NCBI RefSeq assembly: GCF_050948215.1
Contig: NC_135150.1
Coordinates: 24,159,943-24,223,942, forward strand
Length of the DNA: 64,000 nt
Direction: 5' to 3'
Source of the DNA: Halictus rubicundus
Taxonomy: Eukaryota > Arthropoda > Insecta > Hymenoptera > Halictidae
Each line of letters starts with the position of its first letter. Within the stretch, counting starts at the first letter, position 1. Both the position numbers and the translations under genes were made by a program. Below are positions 10,670 through 22,242 of this stretch, piece after piece. The notes beneath the pieces are model-generated. The model did not search any database, had not been told where the DNA came from, and was given only the letters and a program-made list of their open reading frames with translations.

Positions 10670-13131
10670 CTTCTGGAGATCTGTTTTCTGTGGTTCAATT
10701 CTTGGCAATTCTTCAGAGTCGTGCGCTGCACTGTTGACTGCAGCTATTGCAAGAAGCAGGGAATGTCCTTGCACCTGTAATAATTTGCTGTTCAATTTTT
10801 TCAATCTCTGCTGTGACAAATATTGCAGCTATTGACTTTTAATACATGAAATCTAGAGACTCATAAGGCGCAGAGTTTGTGCGTCTAATTTACAGTCTGG
10901 AGAAGCTGGCTTGACCTAATCTGTGCAATTGTTTGCTGATTTAAGAAGAAATCTGAGATGCCGCGCTATCATATCATACGAGAGCTAGCCTCGTCCGCCA
11001 TATTCTATTACCCCGATAGCGTTCGCTTCATTATTCAGAGGTTCTTCGCCGGGTACGTCGAGGTTCACGGCTCGCAGCCGAAATAATCGCGATTTCCAGC
11101 GATCCGGCTGGAAAAAGGAAACGGTGGAAACGATCGGGAAATTCCTCCGGGCCTCTGGCCAGCCCGTGGAAAATTCTCAACGTGGTACGGGGGGTCTAAA
11201 AATACGCGAGGAACGTGCAATTTCGGCGTGGAATCCACGGCCGACAATCCGAGCCCTGTGTGCTCGGCCGGCCGAATCTATGATTATTTAATTCGGGAAA
11301 ATCAACGTCGCAACGATTCGACGTCTCCGACCAGACCTATAAATAAGCCCCGCGGTTTAATCGCCGGCCGAGGAGAGGCGAGAACTGCAGTCGCATCGAC
11401 GAAACCGGAGAATTCCGATACCCTCGAGCGATTTTCGTCGAAAGGAAAAGTGGCTGTGCATGAAGTATTCAAACGCCGCTCCGAACGGTGTTCCACCGGC
11501 CGCCTTTGATGAAAAGGAAACGCTATGCGTGCGCCTTGTCTCGTTCAGCGAAGATTGTTACGTTTTCGCTGATGTTTCGCCGAGAAATCGCGCTTGTGCT
11601 TCCAAGCGTCGATGTTTGCGATCCAATTTGCGGAACCTCGAGCGAAACGGAAATTTATTTATTGCTTTCCGTAGGTCTGGCAAGGTACTGGAATATTTAA
11701 AAAGCGTCCTCGATGTTGGCATGTACGTACTGTGCCATATTTTCAAATGGTTGCTGAACGTCCTAATTAGTTCTCGAGCACAGTTCTATTATACTTGGGC
11801 ACAGGCAGCAATCAGGAAGGCAGAAATTGTAGAAAGACTCGGGTGAAATTAATATAACCTGTTAAAGGTTCTGGCAGGCGACAATTCAAAATGCCGTAAA
11901 TATTGTTACACAATTTGTACCTATTCGATTACATGCAGTCACGTATGCAAGGGTTTATTTAATTGAACATATTTCTGTTTCAGATTGACAATTTTAAAAT
12001 TCGATTCAGGTATTGGGTTCACTAGAAAAAATGCTTTGAACAAAATCTGACAAATTTTGTCTGCTGTATTGACTTTAATAGATTTTTAGCTAGTGTAACG
12101 TTTGACTATTTATTACACCATAAATGATTAGACTCTGCTCGATCTATAGAATCGTCTGCATCAATTGTAAGAATCCAAATAAAAATGTGTCCCTTGCTTG
12201 AACAATTTTAACAGATTGAAAATAATATATTAATATTATAATATATTTTCCGTGTCTTGTATAATGAAAGGGAAGTAATCTTTATTGGAATTATGTTAGG
12301 AAATAAGATAGATTTAAGTTGGAAATAAAGTTAGGATAAAGTGAGGAGGAAAGGCTGAAGAAAGGAGCGAGTGGTATAAAAATTGTGGGGAATCATTCAA
12401 GTAATTCTATTGGAATAGTATAGTAAGAATCATTAAACTATGCTCATTTGCGACGATGTGGCTCCCGGTTGATTCAACGATCGAGCGATCGAGCGCGACG
12501 CCGCCGCCGTATGCAAAACGCGGGAAACCCGGACGCGGCACGCAGCCAATTAGGCAGTCGCACAACGTGTTAATCGCGGCCAATAAGGCGTAATGAGACG
12601 CGACGAATAGATTTGTCGCGAGCCTTTCTTTGTGTCCGCAAACTGAAACCCGTAACATTGTGTCGTTCGGAGTAATTGCTCGATTACAATAGCACGTCGA
12701 CGTCCATCCTGATCGCCTTTCACTGTTTACTAACTCGAAAGTCGTGCGTTAGAATCCACTCGAATAACATCTCTTATTCTCATAGCAATGTCAAACTTGT
12801 ACACATCGTTTATACACAAATTCTTCTAGCCAAAGAACTTAATGAAACTGCTTCTCGTACGCACTGCTTGAACTTTCGTGTGAAACCTCGATATTTTGCA
12901 AGTCTGATGACTGTGTAATTACAAACGTACGAAATAAAAATTATGAATTTAATCTCTTCGCAACGAGCCAGTGGTCTCGCATTGTTGAAGCAAGTATCCT
13001 GTTAAGAAATCAGAAGTACGCAACACTAAAAATGATTAATACATCGCGGAATCTTGTAGAATGCGAGAAACCATGCTTATTGACTGAAGCTAATATCTCC
13101 GCTTTATCCTCGGAAAGGGACCTTCCACAGA
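10670..13131. other. Unannotated stretch
   Basis: GC-rich around 11.0-11.5 kb and AT-rich from 11.85 to 12.4 kb. No gene, RNA or transposon end recognised. Confidence 0.5.
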
Positions 13132-13475
13132 TAATTTACCTTGTAATAAATCTCCTAAGCACACGCACGAAAATGACAATCTGCGTGAAGATTCACAATA
13201 CAACCATTAACGTTAAATATCTCATAAGACTATTCCGACTCGGAGTTACAAATCCTCCATGCAAAATCAGATTTTTCATAAACCAATTCAAATGTTCCGC
13301 AGGTAATTTACCTTGTAATAAATCTCCTAAGCACACGCATGAAAATGACAATTTTCGTGAATATCCGCAATGCAACCATTAACGTTAAATATCTGATAAG
13401 ACTATTCCGACTCAGAGTTACAAACCTCCGATACAAAAAGAGATTTTTCAGTCACCAAATCAAATCATTAGCTAT
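13132..13475. repeat. Tandem duplication, 2 x 172 bp
   Basis: TAATTTACCTTGTAATAAAT starts at 13132 and again at 13304. Following blocks (CTCCTAAGCACACGC, CAACCATTAACGTTAAATAT, AAGACTATTCCGACTC) repeat in the same order. The copies differ at scattered positions, so the duplication is not recent. Confidence 0.85.
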
Positions 13476-13668
13476 TTGTACTAGGTCTAATAATGAGACC
13501 AGCGTTGATTCCAAGGAAGTAGCTTCCAAAATATTTAAAATAAAATTGATGCATAGAGATTTTAATGGATCTAACCCCAACGGATTCCTGTTGTGGGATT
13601 GAAACAGTCTACAATAAACGTACCACTTTGCATAATACAGAACCTTTAATAATATAAAATAAGTCTTC

Positions 13669-13774
13669 TTAATGAAATCAAAATTGAGAAAAATTAAATG
13701 TATGATATTGAGAAGTCCTCCAACTTCCTTGAATTCAATGAATATATTAACGTAAAAATTCATTTTAAAACTTA
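13669..13774 (+). repeat. Dispersed repeat T, copy 2 (apparent empty site)
   Basis: Begins TTAATGAAATC, matching the sequence right after the family D MITE at 5596-5811, and stays alignable to about 13774. Here the TTAA is intact and carries no MITE. The sequence upstream of it is loosely similar to that upstream of the 5596 insertion. Confidence 0.6.
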
Positions 13775-13787
13775 TGGGTACCCCTAA

Positions 13788-13997
13788 TATTACCAAAAAT
13801 ATCTGCATAATCTCGCCAGCTCATGATCAGCGCGCACTAGATTGGACCTTCCTCTTTCGAACGAGCCCTTTCCCAGCGAAAAATATTCTGATATAAGGAC
13901 GAAAAGTTGAGGTTCGTAAAACCATTTTTCTCCTATTTGTGTCGGTAACGTGGTCACTCTACCTTATCGCGAATCTAGGAAGTCATGACTCTTAAAT
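13788..13997 (+). repeat. Dispersed repeat E, copy 1 (longest)
   Basis: Matches the complement of 16778-16962 from ATATCTGCATAATCTCG through GAGCCCTTTCCCAGCG, ATATAAGGACGAAAAGT and CGGTAACGTGGTCACTCTAC to the end. Three further copies keep the right-hand part (42571, 57112, 59416). No terminal inverted repeats seen; class unknown. Confidence 0.75.
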
Positions 13998-15195
13998 TAC
14001 TATCAATTTACAGAACAATAAAATAAAAGATGTGGTTCGGCAGAACGATTGGTAATGCGGTCCTCCACATATTTAAAAAAAAACAATGCTATACGCAGTG
14101 CCAACATAAATTTGCTACGCGATCCTCTGTCGAATCCAGTGCCGCGGAATCGTCAAAACTATCCGCGTTGCGCGGTGCAATTAATTCCGCCTAATTTTCC
14201 CCGACATGTCGAGCGCGTCGGGTGAAAAAGTCTTGTTCGACCCAGCCGTCGGGTTCACCGGAACGATCAGAGATTTTTCCGAAGAATCACCGCCGGATTC
14301 CGGATCGTGCCAGGTTGTATAATCTTCGGTTCGTCGGACGGTTCTTTCTTCTGGCGGACAAAGGGCTCGTTCGCGTGAGAAACGAAAAGACACTTAAATT
14401 CGAGGGCGTCCGATGAAATATCGAGCTTGTATCCCGTCAGCTCGATTTGACCCTTTGAAATAGCCATCGGGAGCGGGCCGATAGCCTCGATCGGGAAGTG
14501 AACGAGTCCCCTGGTCCGGTAAAACGGAAAAAAGGCTGGGAAAGGAGGCCAAGGAACGAGAGAATGGCGTCGGATAGAAAAAGAGAAACACAGCTCGACA
14601 GCGGAGAGAGAGAGAGGGGGGGGAGAAAGAGAGAGAGAGAGAGAGAAGATCGACCCAAAAGAAGCTGCGAGAGGAACACGAAGGCAACACGCATACCTGG
14701 CGTGCATCGACTACCTGCCCTGGGTTAACTCAGCTCTGCCACGAAGCATCATGCTTCGTGGTCCCCTGTTGTGTTCGTCGCCCTCTCGGTCGTTGCCTCG
14801 TCGAGCAGAACCGAATCGAAGAATTCGCTGACTAAGCCGAAGATCCAGGACCCGTTCGATCCCCCATCGCGAAATTTTCCACGGTTCGCAAGTCTTGTTC
14901 GCACTGAATCGCGCTTTTCCCGCGATTAACCCCGCGATCGAGAGACTCGACTTCTCTGTACACCGGGTGTCCCTTTAGTCGAGCACTATTGTCCCGATAC
15001 TTGGCCCGAGGATCTTACAATTTAATCAAATCGGTTCTCCTTTGAATTTCCATCGTGACAATCGATGGCTTCGACAAATCGAAATTTTTCTATCCGCGAC
15101 ACAAAAATAATGACGAACTCTACTACGGTCTGTTTTTTAAAATATCCGATTTGACATTCCCGGAGAATTATAAAAATTGTCCATTTCACTTCTCC
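13998..15195. other. Unannotated stretch with GA-rich block
   Basis: Purine-rich GA/GGGG block at about 14605-14650. Near 14963 a short phrase CCGGGTGTCCCTTTAGTCG recalls the CAGGGTGTCCC ends of the foldback family but has no partner. No gene recognised. Confidence 0.45.
14739..14761. other. Perfect 23-bp palindrome
   Basis: CCACGAAGCAT and its exact reverse complement are separated by a single C. It could form a short hairpin or be a dimeric protein-binding site. No surrounding context supports either. Confidence 0.6.
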
Positions 15196-15199
15196 TTAA

Positions 15200-15511
15200 G
15201 CCTTTGCACTCGAAACTATTTGAACTCGAAAAACAGACATTTCTAGCTACCTAGATGATTCTTTTTCATTTTAGGCATACGAAACTGAAGCAGAAAATAT
15301 TTTGATACAGTAATTTTATACACACGTTCTTCAGGATGAAAATTGACCCAATGTCTACTTCTCGTATCGGTGTCTTCCGAATACAACCACATAATTAAAA
15401 GCTAATTGTAACGTGCCAACACATTCGTTCACGACTATAAATAAAACAGAATTTGTATTATTATAGAATAATAGAATCTTTCGCGCAACTCGTCCGAGAA
15501 AGATATGAGGG
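15200..15511 (+). mobile_element. TTAA-flanked MITE, family B-like (old)
   Basis: TTAA at 15196-15199 is followed by GCCTTTGCACTCGAAAC, the family B left end with one change. A TTAA at 15512-15515 is preceded by an end whose complement starts CCCTCATATCTTTCTCGG. The interior is poorly alignable to other copies, so the right boundary is tentative. Confidence 0.45.
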
Positions 15512-15837
15512 TTAAACACATACTACGAAACTGGAACAGGATGCTATTACAACAGATGCTATACTTTAGCTCTCTTCTCTCGAAGAACAGGAAATTAACG
15601 CCTGCCGTTTCACATATTCCAGGATAAACCTAAAATAAATAATCATCGAGAACATCCGAGCAAAATCTAGTTAACAATTGACAGGAAGCCACACCACTCC
15701 ACCAGGCGGCCGTTGCTGCAAATATTCTCAGGCGTCGCTGTGAATGAGTCTCTAAAAATGTAAATTTAATTTAGCGCATCGTCGGACAGAGCTAATGGAA
15801 ATTACTCCGAGAATCTTTGCTAAAAAATGCGAGAACG

Positions 15838-16020
15838 GGGGAGAGAGAGAGGGGGGAGAGGGTGAGGGTGGGAGAGAGACCTTCATGCAAACTCGTCGAG
15901 CATCGTGTACTAATTTGCGGAGATTGATACATAAAAATTAATTTCCACTCCGCGGAATTTCCTCGAATAAACAGAGAGGGGGGGGGAGAGGGGGAGAGTG
16001 AGAGAGCCAAGAGAGAAATA
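15838..16020. repeat. Low-complexity GA/G-rich tracts
   Basis: Two purine-rich tracts (about 15838-15878 and 15973-16020) made of GAGAGAG and GGGGGG runs. Confidence 0.8.
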
Positions 16021-16777
16021 GAGAGGCATTATCGTGTTACTCCGATTTTGAAAATACTGTGCCAGGCCGACTGCGAGAGAGACTGGCAATTTGCTAATGA
16101 ACTTCAATCCTTAAATAGAACGGAACCGCGTCTCCGTTGTTAATACGCGTCCCCCCTCTCCCCGTTCCGGGGCGCAAGAGTCGTTACGAGGAATTAGTTT
16201 AGAAAACAGGAGAGTAGGATGCTCCCCTGGGAACAGGCTGTCCTCGGAGAAGAGTAGAATCGCTGAACAAGATAGAACACAAGACTCGATTACCCCTGAC
16301 GAAATCACGGGTCCGGGGTCAAAGTGGCCAGAAAACCCCGGTCTCTGGCTCTTCAGCGTGGATTTGCATGTAGAGGGATAAAACGTCGCCGGCTAGACTC
16401 CCCGAAGAAGGAAACCATTCAAACTTTTCGCATCAAGCCGCCACGAGAAACTTGCCGAGTCGAAGATGACCCTGAAAGGAAGCTGCCCTTCGAAAAACCC
16501 GGGAAAAAGGTACCGAAGAACGCGGCAAGAAACTTGAAGACTGCGAGCCGCTCTCGAGCGTCCAGTTACTGTAAGACGAACGCGTTATTTCCGCTGTTAT
16601 TAGCCATTCGCGAGCACAAAGCGAATACTCGGAACGATCTCTCCCTGTTCTAAGTGCGGAAACGTGCATGGGAATATGTCGCCAAGAGATCGTTAATCCT
16701 CATCTGATCGTATTTATTTCAACATAATGATTTCGCCAAATTTTGTAACCGCTGAGTTGGCAATCGACGTGTTAAAG
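16021..16777. other. Unannotated stretch
   Basis: Mixed composition; overlapping frames on both strands, none recognisable. Confidence 0.4.
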
Positions 16778-16962
16778 GGTTCAGAGCCAAGACTCCGTAA
16801 TTCACGATAAGGTAGAGTGACCACGTTACCGACAAAATTAGACGGAAAATGGTTTCACGTGCATCCACTTTTCGTCCTTATATGAGAATACTTTTCGCTG
16901 GGAAAGGGCTCATTCGAAGGGGGAAGGTTCTGACGAGATTATGCAGATATTTGGTAATATAA
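16778..16962 (-). repeat. Dispersed repeat E, copy 2
   Basis: Reverse-complement copy of 13788-13997, including the conserved segment CACGATAAGGTAGAGTGACC and the distal AGATTATGCAGATAT segment. Confidence 0.75.
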
Positions 16963-17180
16963 AAGTTTTTATGCCATTGGATGAGTTTTCTGGATGAAAT
17001 CGCGAGTAGCCAGAAAACATCTCCGGCTACAAATTGAGCGATATTTCGTCTTGATTTGACTCTGCGAAATAAAGCCAAAAACTTGAAGCACGTTTCTGGC
17101 GTCAGAATTATATCGATGATATCGATAATATAGAGCAAAAAATGTGACAAGTTTAGTCACGGACTTAGGACCAGGATCAA

Positions 17181-17238
17181 GACCAAGACAGATCTTAAGT
17201 CAGTGTCTGAAGGCTGTGAACGAAAATTATACAGCAAC
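17181..17238 (-). repeat. Dispersed repeat H, copy 1
   Basis: About 55 bp (GATCTTAAGTCAGTGTCTGA, GGCTGTGAACG) match the complement of 27914-27983. The repeat is too short to classify. Confidence 0.6.
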
Positions 17239-17493
17239 TTGGCCCTTAAGCTGATCCACGTGGTTCACAATTAACAAAATAATATACTCTGCGTGCCTCG
17301 CAAGAAGTACCCTGACAGGAATTCGGCAGGAATGCGACTGCAAGCCGTCCGAGTGGGTCATTCCACGCGAACTTTCGGTTCTAGCCGAATGATTGGCTAA
17401 AGTGTGTGACGTCAAAGCCCAGCCATTGTGTGCTAGCGGAGACCCTTCTTGCCATTGTTGTGAGGCAGGGACAGTACAGAACACACTGTTTAC

Positions 17494-17680
17494 CAGTGTC
17501 GCCAGATCAAGACTTGTTCCCCCACTCTAACTTCCCCTTCTACCGCGCTACTCCCCACGCTTCCGCCTCGGGCCGGTCACGTGACGCGTTCCGTCTGCGT
17601 CGCGCATACTCCGAGAGAGAGTGAGAGAGGGTAACTTTTTCCCCTCGATTCGTGCTCCCTCCCCTCATCTGGCGACACTG
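17494..17680 (+). mobile_element. hAT-type MITE with perfect 8-bp target duplication
   Basis: The 14-bp terminal inverted repeats CAGTGTCGCCAGAT are perfect at both ends. The element is bounded by CTGTTTAC at 17486-17493 and again at 17681-17688, an exact 8-bp target duplication, which is the hallmark of hAT transposition. 187 bp, GC-rich, non-coding; contains GGTCACGTGACGC. It must be moved by a hAT transposase encoded elsewhere. Confidence 0.85.
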
Positions 17681-17688
17681 CTGTTTAC

Positions 17689-18797
17689 TCGGAATCGGTA
17701 TAAAATGTATCAAAGAAATGTAGAGAAACGGATGGGAATTAATTGAACATCGTCAACGTTCGAGGTTCCAAGTATTACCATAAATACATTATAGATGAGC
17801 GAGAAATGACCTTAAAAGGAATGTACCCTTCAGAGAAACATACTAAAAATGTTCAAAAAATCCTAACAAACTTGAACAGCCACCTGAAATTTTCGTGTTA
17901 CTGTTACATCAACATGGACGGGTTATTGACAATTCCTTGGCGCAAACAGAATTTTTAGAACACCTCCGCGGAAACACGTCCGAGATTCGTTAGTGGGTGA
18001 TCGTTAATTAAAATGGACATAAGCGGCCGTCGTCGCCGACGGTTCAAGGTTGGGATTAGCATAAATACATTATAGATGATCGCGGCTAATATTTGCGCTG
18101 CCGCGTTTCTTTTTTTTTCAAGATTTCCAGGCGAGTTTTAATGATTGTTGGGTAAACAGACGGTGACGCAGTTTTCTAAACAACCGGGTCGAGGGCGGAT
18201 TACTGTATAAATCGATTCGCAACTTCAAGAACCCCGGGAAGTCACGTTCCTGCGATAAATCCATTCCGCTGTCTCGAACGCGAAACTTGGGACACGCGGC
18301 GCTCTTATCAAGAGAGAACGAATTGGAATGAGTCATGGAACAGTCTGAAATAGCGTTCACAGAATCGCCGGTAACCCGTCGCAGGGGACGCACCGTGTTA
18401 TGAATGTTTTACCGTAGCCAATTACCACAGTGACGTAATCCGTCGATGATGGAACTCTTCGCGTCGGCAACAAGACTGAACTCGAATCGTTCAAATCCTA
18501 GCCAACCGAAAGGAGAATGTCGGAATAACTTATCCCTTATCAATACATAACGCCCGGAGCAAAGTTTAACCCTTCGATTTTCTAATATTTATTTTTTCCA
18601 CAATTAACAGTTTCAACATTTGACGGTAGAATAGTTGTTCCAACTATTATATATTAAAGTGGGGTCTTCGATAAGTGTTCCAGAATATTTTCGATTTTCT
18701 TTGGATACCTAACCCTTATTTCAAACCCTTATCAATATTTTAGGTATCTGAGCTATCTAAGATTTGGACAGCTCCTCAGTTTTTAAAAGTCCATAAT
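17689..18797. other. Unannotated stretch
   Basis: No gene recognised. A phrase CATAAATACATTATAGATGA occurs twice (about 17780 and 18060), within otherwise unrelated sequence. Confidence 0.45.
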
Positions 18798-18799
18798 TA

Positions 18800-20086
18800 T
18801 TAGGACCTTGAATAAGTTCTCGCTGTTTCTTTTACAAAATAAAAGCTTTATTTAAATTATAAGGAACAAAAACATTTCATTCAAAGTATTGCCCATCACT
18901 AACGACCACTTTCTCCCATCTTTCTGGCAGTATATGAATTGCGCGTCGGAAAAACGACATGTCTTTTGAGGCTATCCAAGAATCGATCCATTTTTAGCTT
19001 CTTCATAAGAATGAAAGCGCTGGTCAGCTAGGCCATGTGCCATCGAACGGAATAGGTGAAAATCAGAAGGGGCTATGTCAGGTGAATACGGCGGGTGGGG
19101 TAGAACTTCCCATTGAAGCGTTTCCAGGTAGGTTTTCACTTGTTTTGCAACACGAGGCCGAGCGTTGTCATGTAGCAAAATAACTTTGACGTGTCTCTGC
19201 TCGTATAGCGGCCGTTTTTCTTTTAAGGCTCGACTTAAACGCATCGATTGAAGTCGATAGCGCTCCCCCGTGATAGTCTCATTCGGTTTGAGCAGCTCAT
19301 AATAAATTACACCCTGCTGATCCCACCAAATACAGAGAAGAAGCTTCGAACCATGGATATTTGGTTTTGCAGACTATGTTGATGCATGGCCGGGCTTACC
19401 CCACGATTTTCTACGCTTTGGATTATCGTAGTGTATCCACTTTTCATCGCCAGTCACGATGCGGTACAAAAAATCTTTTCTTTTCTGCCGTTGAAGCAGT
19501 AGTTCACACGTGAGAAAACGCCGTTCGACGTCTCTCGGCTTCAATTCATACGGTACCCAATGTCCTTGCTTCTGGATCATTCCTAAAACTTTGAAACGTT
19601 TTGAAACAGTTGACTCATCTACTTGTAATGTTTTTCCAAGTTCTGCTAGCGTCCGACATCGGTCTTGATCGAGTAATTCCTCCAACTTTTCGTCTTCAAA
19701 TTTTTTCGGTGCGCCAGAACGTTCTTTATCCTCAAGTTCAAAATCATTATTTTTGAAGCGTCGAAACCAGTCTCTGCATGTCGTATCCGACAAAGCATTG
19801 TCACCATAAGTCTCGACAAGAATTCTATGTGCTTCAGCTGCAGATTTCTTTTGAATAAAGTAGTGCAATAAAATTCCCCGCAAATACACTTTATTTGGCA
19901 CAAAAGTAGACATTTTCAGAACTAAGAAAAAATTGCTTTGTTTACACTAAAGTGAACTACCATACACTGAAATTTAAGGTTAGATACACTACTACCTTGC
20001 ATGTGTGTTACCATTCGAAATTCCACGAACGGGGTACTGCTATTGCCATTTTTGAAGAAACAGCGAGAACTTATTCAAGGTCCTAA
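18800..20086 (-). mobile_element. mariner transposon, nearly complete, inactive
   Basis: The element is 1287 bp, typical for mariner. Its terminal inverted repeats start TTAGGACCTTGAATAAGTTC and are identical over 32 bp. TA dinucleotides at 18798-18799 and 20087-20088 are the expected target duplication. It encodes one transposase on the minus strand, described separately. The intact ends and few lesions indicate a fairly recent insertion. It could still be mobilised in trans by a related active transposase; that is inference. Confidence 0.97.
18877..19913 (-). pseudogene. mariner transposase, one stop and one frameshift
   Basis: Transposases of this family cut and paste the element through terminal-repeat binding and a DD34D catalytic core. 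The N-terminal part (start at 19913) has the helix-turn-helix region (TCRDWFRRFKNNDFELEDKE) and a second DNA-binding domain, then the first catalytic Asp in VTGDEKW (about residue 154). The second Asp is in LLHDNARPRVA and the third in APSD, with exactly 34 residues between them. WVPYEL and YSPDIAPSDFHLF motifs are present. Lesion 1: an in-frame TAG at 19374-19376 just after GKPGHAST. Lesion 2: a single-base loss in an A run near 19000, which puts the stop at 18972 in frame; the normal C-terminus (ILPERWEKVV...GQYFE) continues in the next frame to a TGA at 18877-18879. Allowing for the lost base, length is 345 residues, the usual mariner length. Sequence resembles the mauritiana/mellifera group. 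Confidence 0.96.
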
Positions 20087-20088
20087 TA

Positions 20089-20985
20089 CATTATATGTAA
20101 CGATTTTTCTTTTCTCACTCTGTGCATTTTCCACTTGATCTTTCTAGCAATTGACCGATTATTTTTTCAACGAATAATGATGGACTTACGACAACGTATT
20201 TTCCAGAATTGGTCACTCTTGTCCGCACCGCGGCCAGTCTGCATTTTCGAAGCTGCTTCATCGAAATCCGTAGAATTTCTACACCGTTCGAAGTATATTT
20301 CCTGACAAGGCGAAAAGTTTCGAATCGTTCGGGATTTTATTCAAACTCGGCGGGTATCGAAAATCTCGGCACAATGTTGAACGAGTATAATATCGGAGCG
20401 GCAAGCCCTGTAAATGTTTGAGGTCTTCAAACTTTCGAAAGTTCCGAGAGTCTCTACGAACTAAAATACTTGCATTGTGCAGGCGTTTCAATGAGTAAGG
20501 GGATATAAAAAGATAGTGTTACACGGATCACCGTCAAAGTCACCGCTCGTCGACGAGAATCGTGGAAATCTCCGAGACTTTTCAAAGCTCAAAGACCTTC
20601 AGAATTTAGGAACTGTTAAGAACCGTTCAATCCTCTCGAAGTTCTGAGATTTCCTACAATTTTTTCTTAGGATTAATTGAACACGTTTCTCGGAAAAGAG
20701 TCTATAGATTTATCGATCCTTTCTCGATGAATCGTCTTTCAGCAAATAAAAATCCACAGTACATGTGTTAATCCCTTGACATATAATATCGAGGCAGACT
20801 CGCGATGAACACGAGTGTCATTCAGTTCTTTAAGTCGAAATAAAATTCAATTCTTCAATATTTAAGCATTAAACTAGGCTTTGCAGCATTTACGCAGAAT
20901 AAAAATTGTTCAACAAGACCTGTTCTCAAGATACAAAATCCACATAAACATTTATTTCTCGATCACTCTAACGAGTGAAAAGAAA
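20089..20985. other. Unannotated stretch
   Basis: No gene or clear transposon. TTAATCCCTTGACATATAAT near 20768 could be a decayed TTAA-type end but has no partner. Confidence 0.4.
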
Positions 20986-20987
20986 TA

Positions 20988-21192
20988 CAGTGTTTACTCG
21001 ATACATGTCCAAAACGCGGGTCCAGCCACGGACATATATCGCCTAGGAGATTACTATTGTTTGATCCACGCGATTTTACACTCATCGGCTACCGAGGTGT
21101 CTCGAGCTTCTTGGGGTATATCCTGCGGCAGTGGGGGTAGTTCTGGGACTTTTATCGGCTAGGCATTTCGGACATATATAGAGTACACACTG
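20988..21192 (+). mobile_element. TA-flanked MITE, family A (diverged)
   Basis: TA at 20986-20987 and 21193-21194; ends CAGTGTTTACTCGATACATG and complement CAGTGTGTACTCTATATATG. Interior shares GACATATATCGCC, ACCGAGGTGTCTCGAGC and GCAGTGGGGGTAG with the copy at 5982. 205 bp. Confidence 0.75.
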
Positions 21193-21274
21193 TATTTCGG
21201 AACAAGAAAAAGACTTTCCTATTTCGAAATAAAAAGCGTTATCTTATATCGAAATAAAATTGTACATGTTGACG

Positions 21275-21347
21275 GTTATCCCCGCCGCGACGGGTCACGA
21301 ATGACCCCGGCACAGCATACGGGGGGGTTATAGCGTTAAAACTAGAG
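21275..21347 (-). mobile_element. Partial TTAA-type MITE end with subterminal palindrome
   Basis: Read leftwards from the TTAA at 21348-21351 the sequence is CTCTAGTTTTAACGC, then a palindrome GGGTCATTCGTGACCC. The layout matches families C and D. The far end is not seen. The TTAA is shared with the family B copy at 21352. Confidence 0.4.
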
Positions 21348-21351
21348 TTAA

Positions 21352-21606
21352 CCCTTTGCACTCGAAGCTATTTTAACCACAAAACGAAACATTTCTTGCG
21401 ACCTAGAATATTTCAATATTATTAAATACATACAAATATGTATAATATATTGTAAGAAAATGTGCCGTGTTGCTAATGACCTTTGATGTTGAAGCAACAT
21501 TAAACAATTAAATTATATACATAAACCAATTTAAAAATTTTTAAAATATTTTGAATAATGATACAGCAATTTTTAGTGGTGCCTTTCACCATTCGAGTGC
21601 TAAGGG
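21352..21606 (+). mobile_element. TTAA-flanked MITE, family B
   Basis: TTAA at 21348-21351 and 21607-21610. Left CCCTTTGCACTCGAAGC; right complement CCCTTAGCACTCGAATGG. 255 bp, AT-rich interior collinear with 42879-43119 (AAAACGAAACATTTCTT, then ATTTTGAATAATG). Confidence 0.85.
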
Positions 21607-21610
21607 TTAA

Positions 21611-22242
21611 AAATTGAAAACCTTTCAGAACCGTGTTCGAAACTGGAATATAGAAATCGGAACCTGACGAAAGAGAGTAAGTATCGAATGCGCAAATCTC
21701 GAGTCTGTGTCGCGCAGTGCAGCGACTGGTGCAAGTGCACCCGAGAAAGGACTGTCGGAGGTCCAAAGACGCATCTCGGGCGTCGCGTTTCTCGAATTCC
21801 GAGGAACTGGGAACTGGGAACAGCGAAGGCAAATGGCACGCGAATATCCCCGGGTCCATCGAACGCCGATAATCCGCCATAAAGGCTCGCGTCTTCCGCG
21901 CGAAGCATTGATAACGAGATTCGACCGAGTTCCAAAGATAATTGTCGAGAATTCGGCGAACACGGGTACACTTAGACCGACCGAGGAATGCAGTTATTAA
22001 GATCGCCGGCACTTACCGATCGATCGCCCGAAGGATCCGCGTCCTCCGACGAACTTCACCGCCGATTGTGTCGCGATCGGTGCGAAATCGTTCTCGCGTG
22101 TCCTTTCATTGAAAAGGAACAAGAGCAGACGGGGTTATCGGGGGTCGAACGTAATTCAATGCGATATTCGACATATCGTGAACGATGTCCGAGACGCTAT
22201 CGGTCACTGGGCCAAGGGAAACGAATAATTGCAACATTCGAC
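21611..22242. other. Unannotated GC-rich stretch
   Basis: Open frames on both strands across 21.6-22.0 kb; none shows a recognisable domain. Confidence 0.4.

Noticed and set aside
13032..13382. 116-codon frame crossing the 172-bp duplication
   Set aside because: The repeat explains its internal similarity, the frame is not maintained in the second unit, and no domain is seen.
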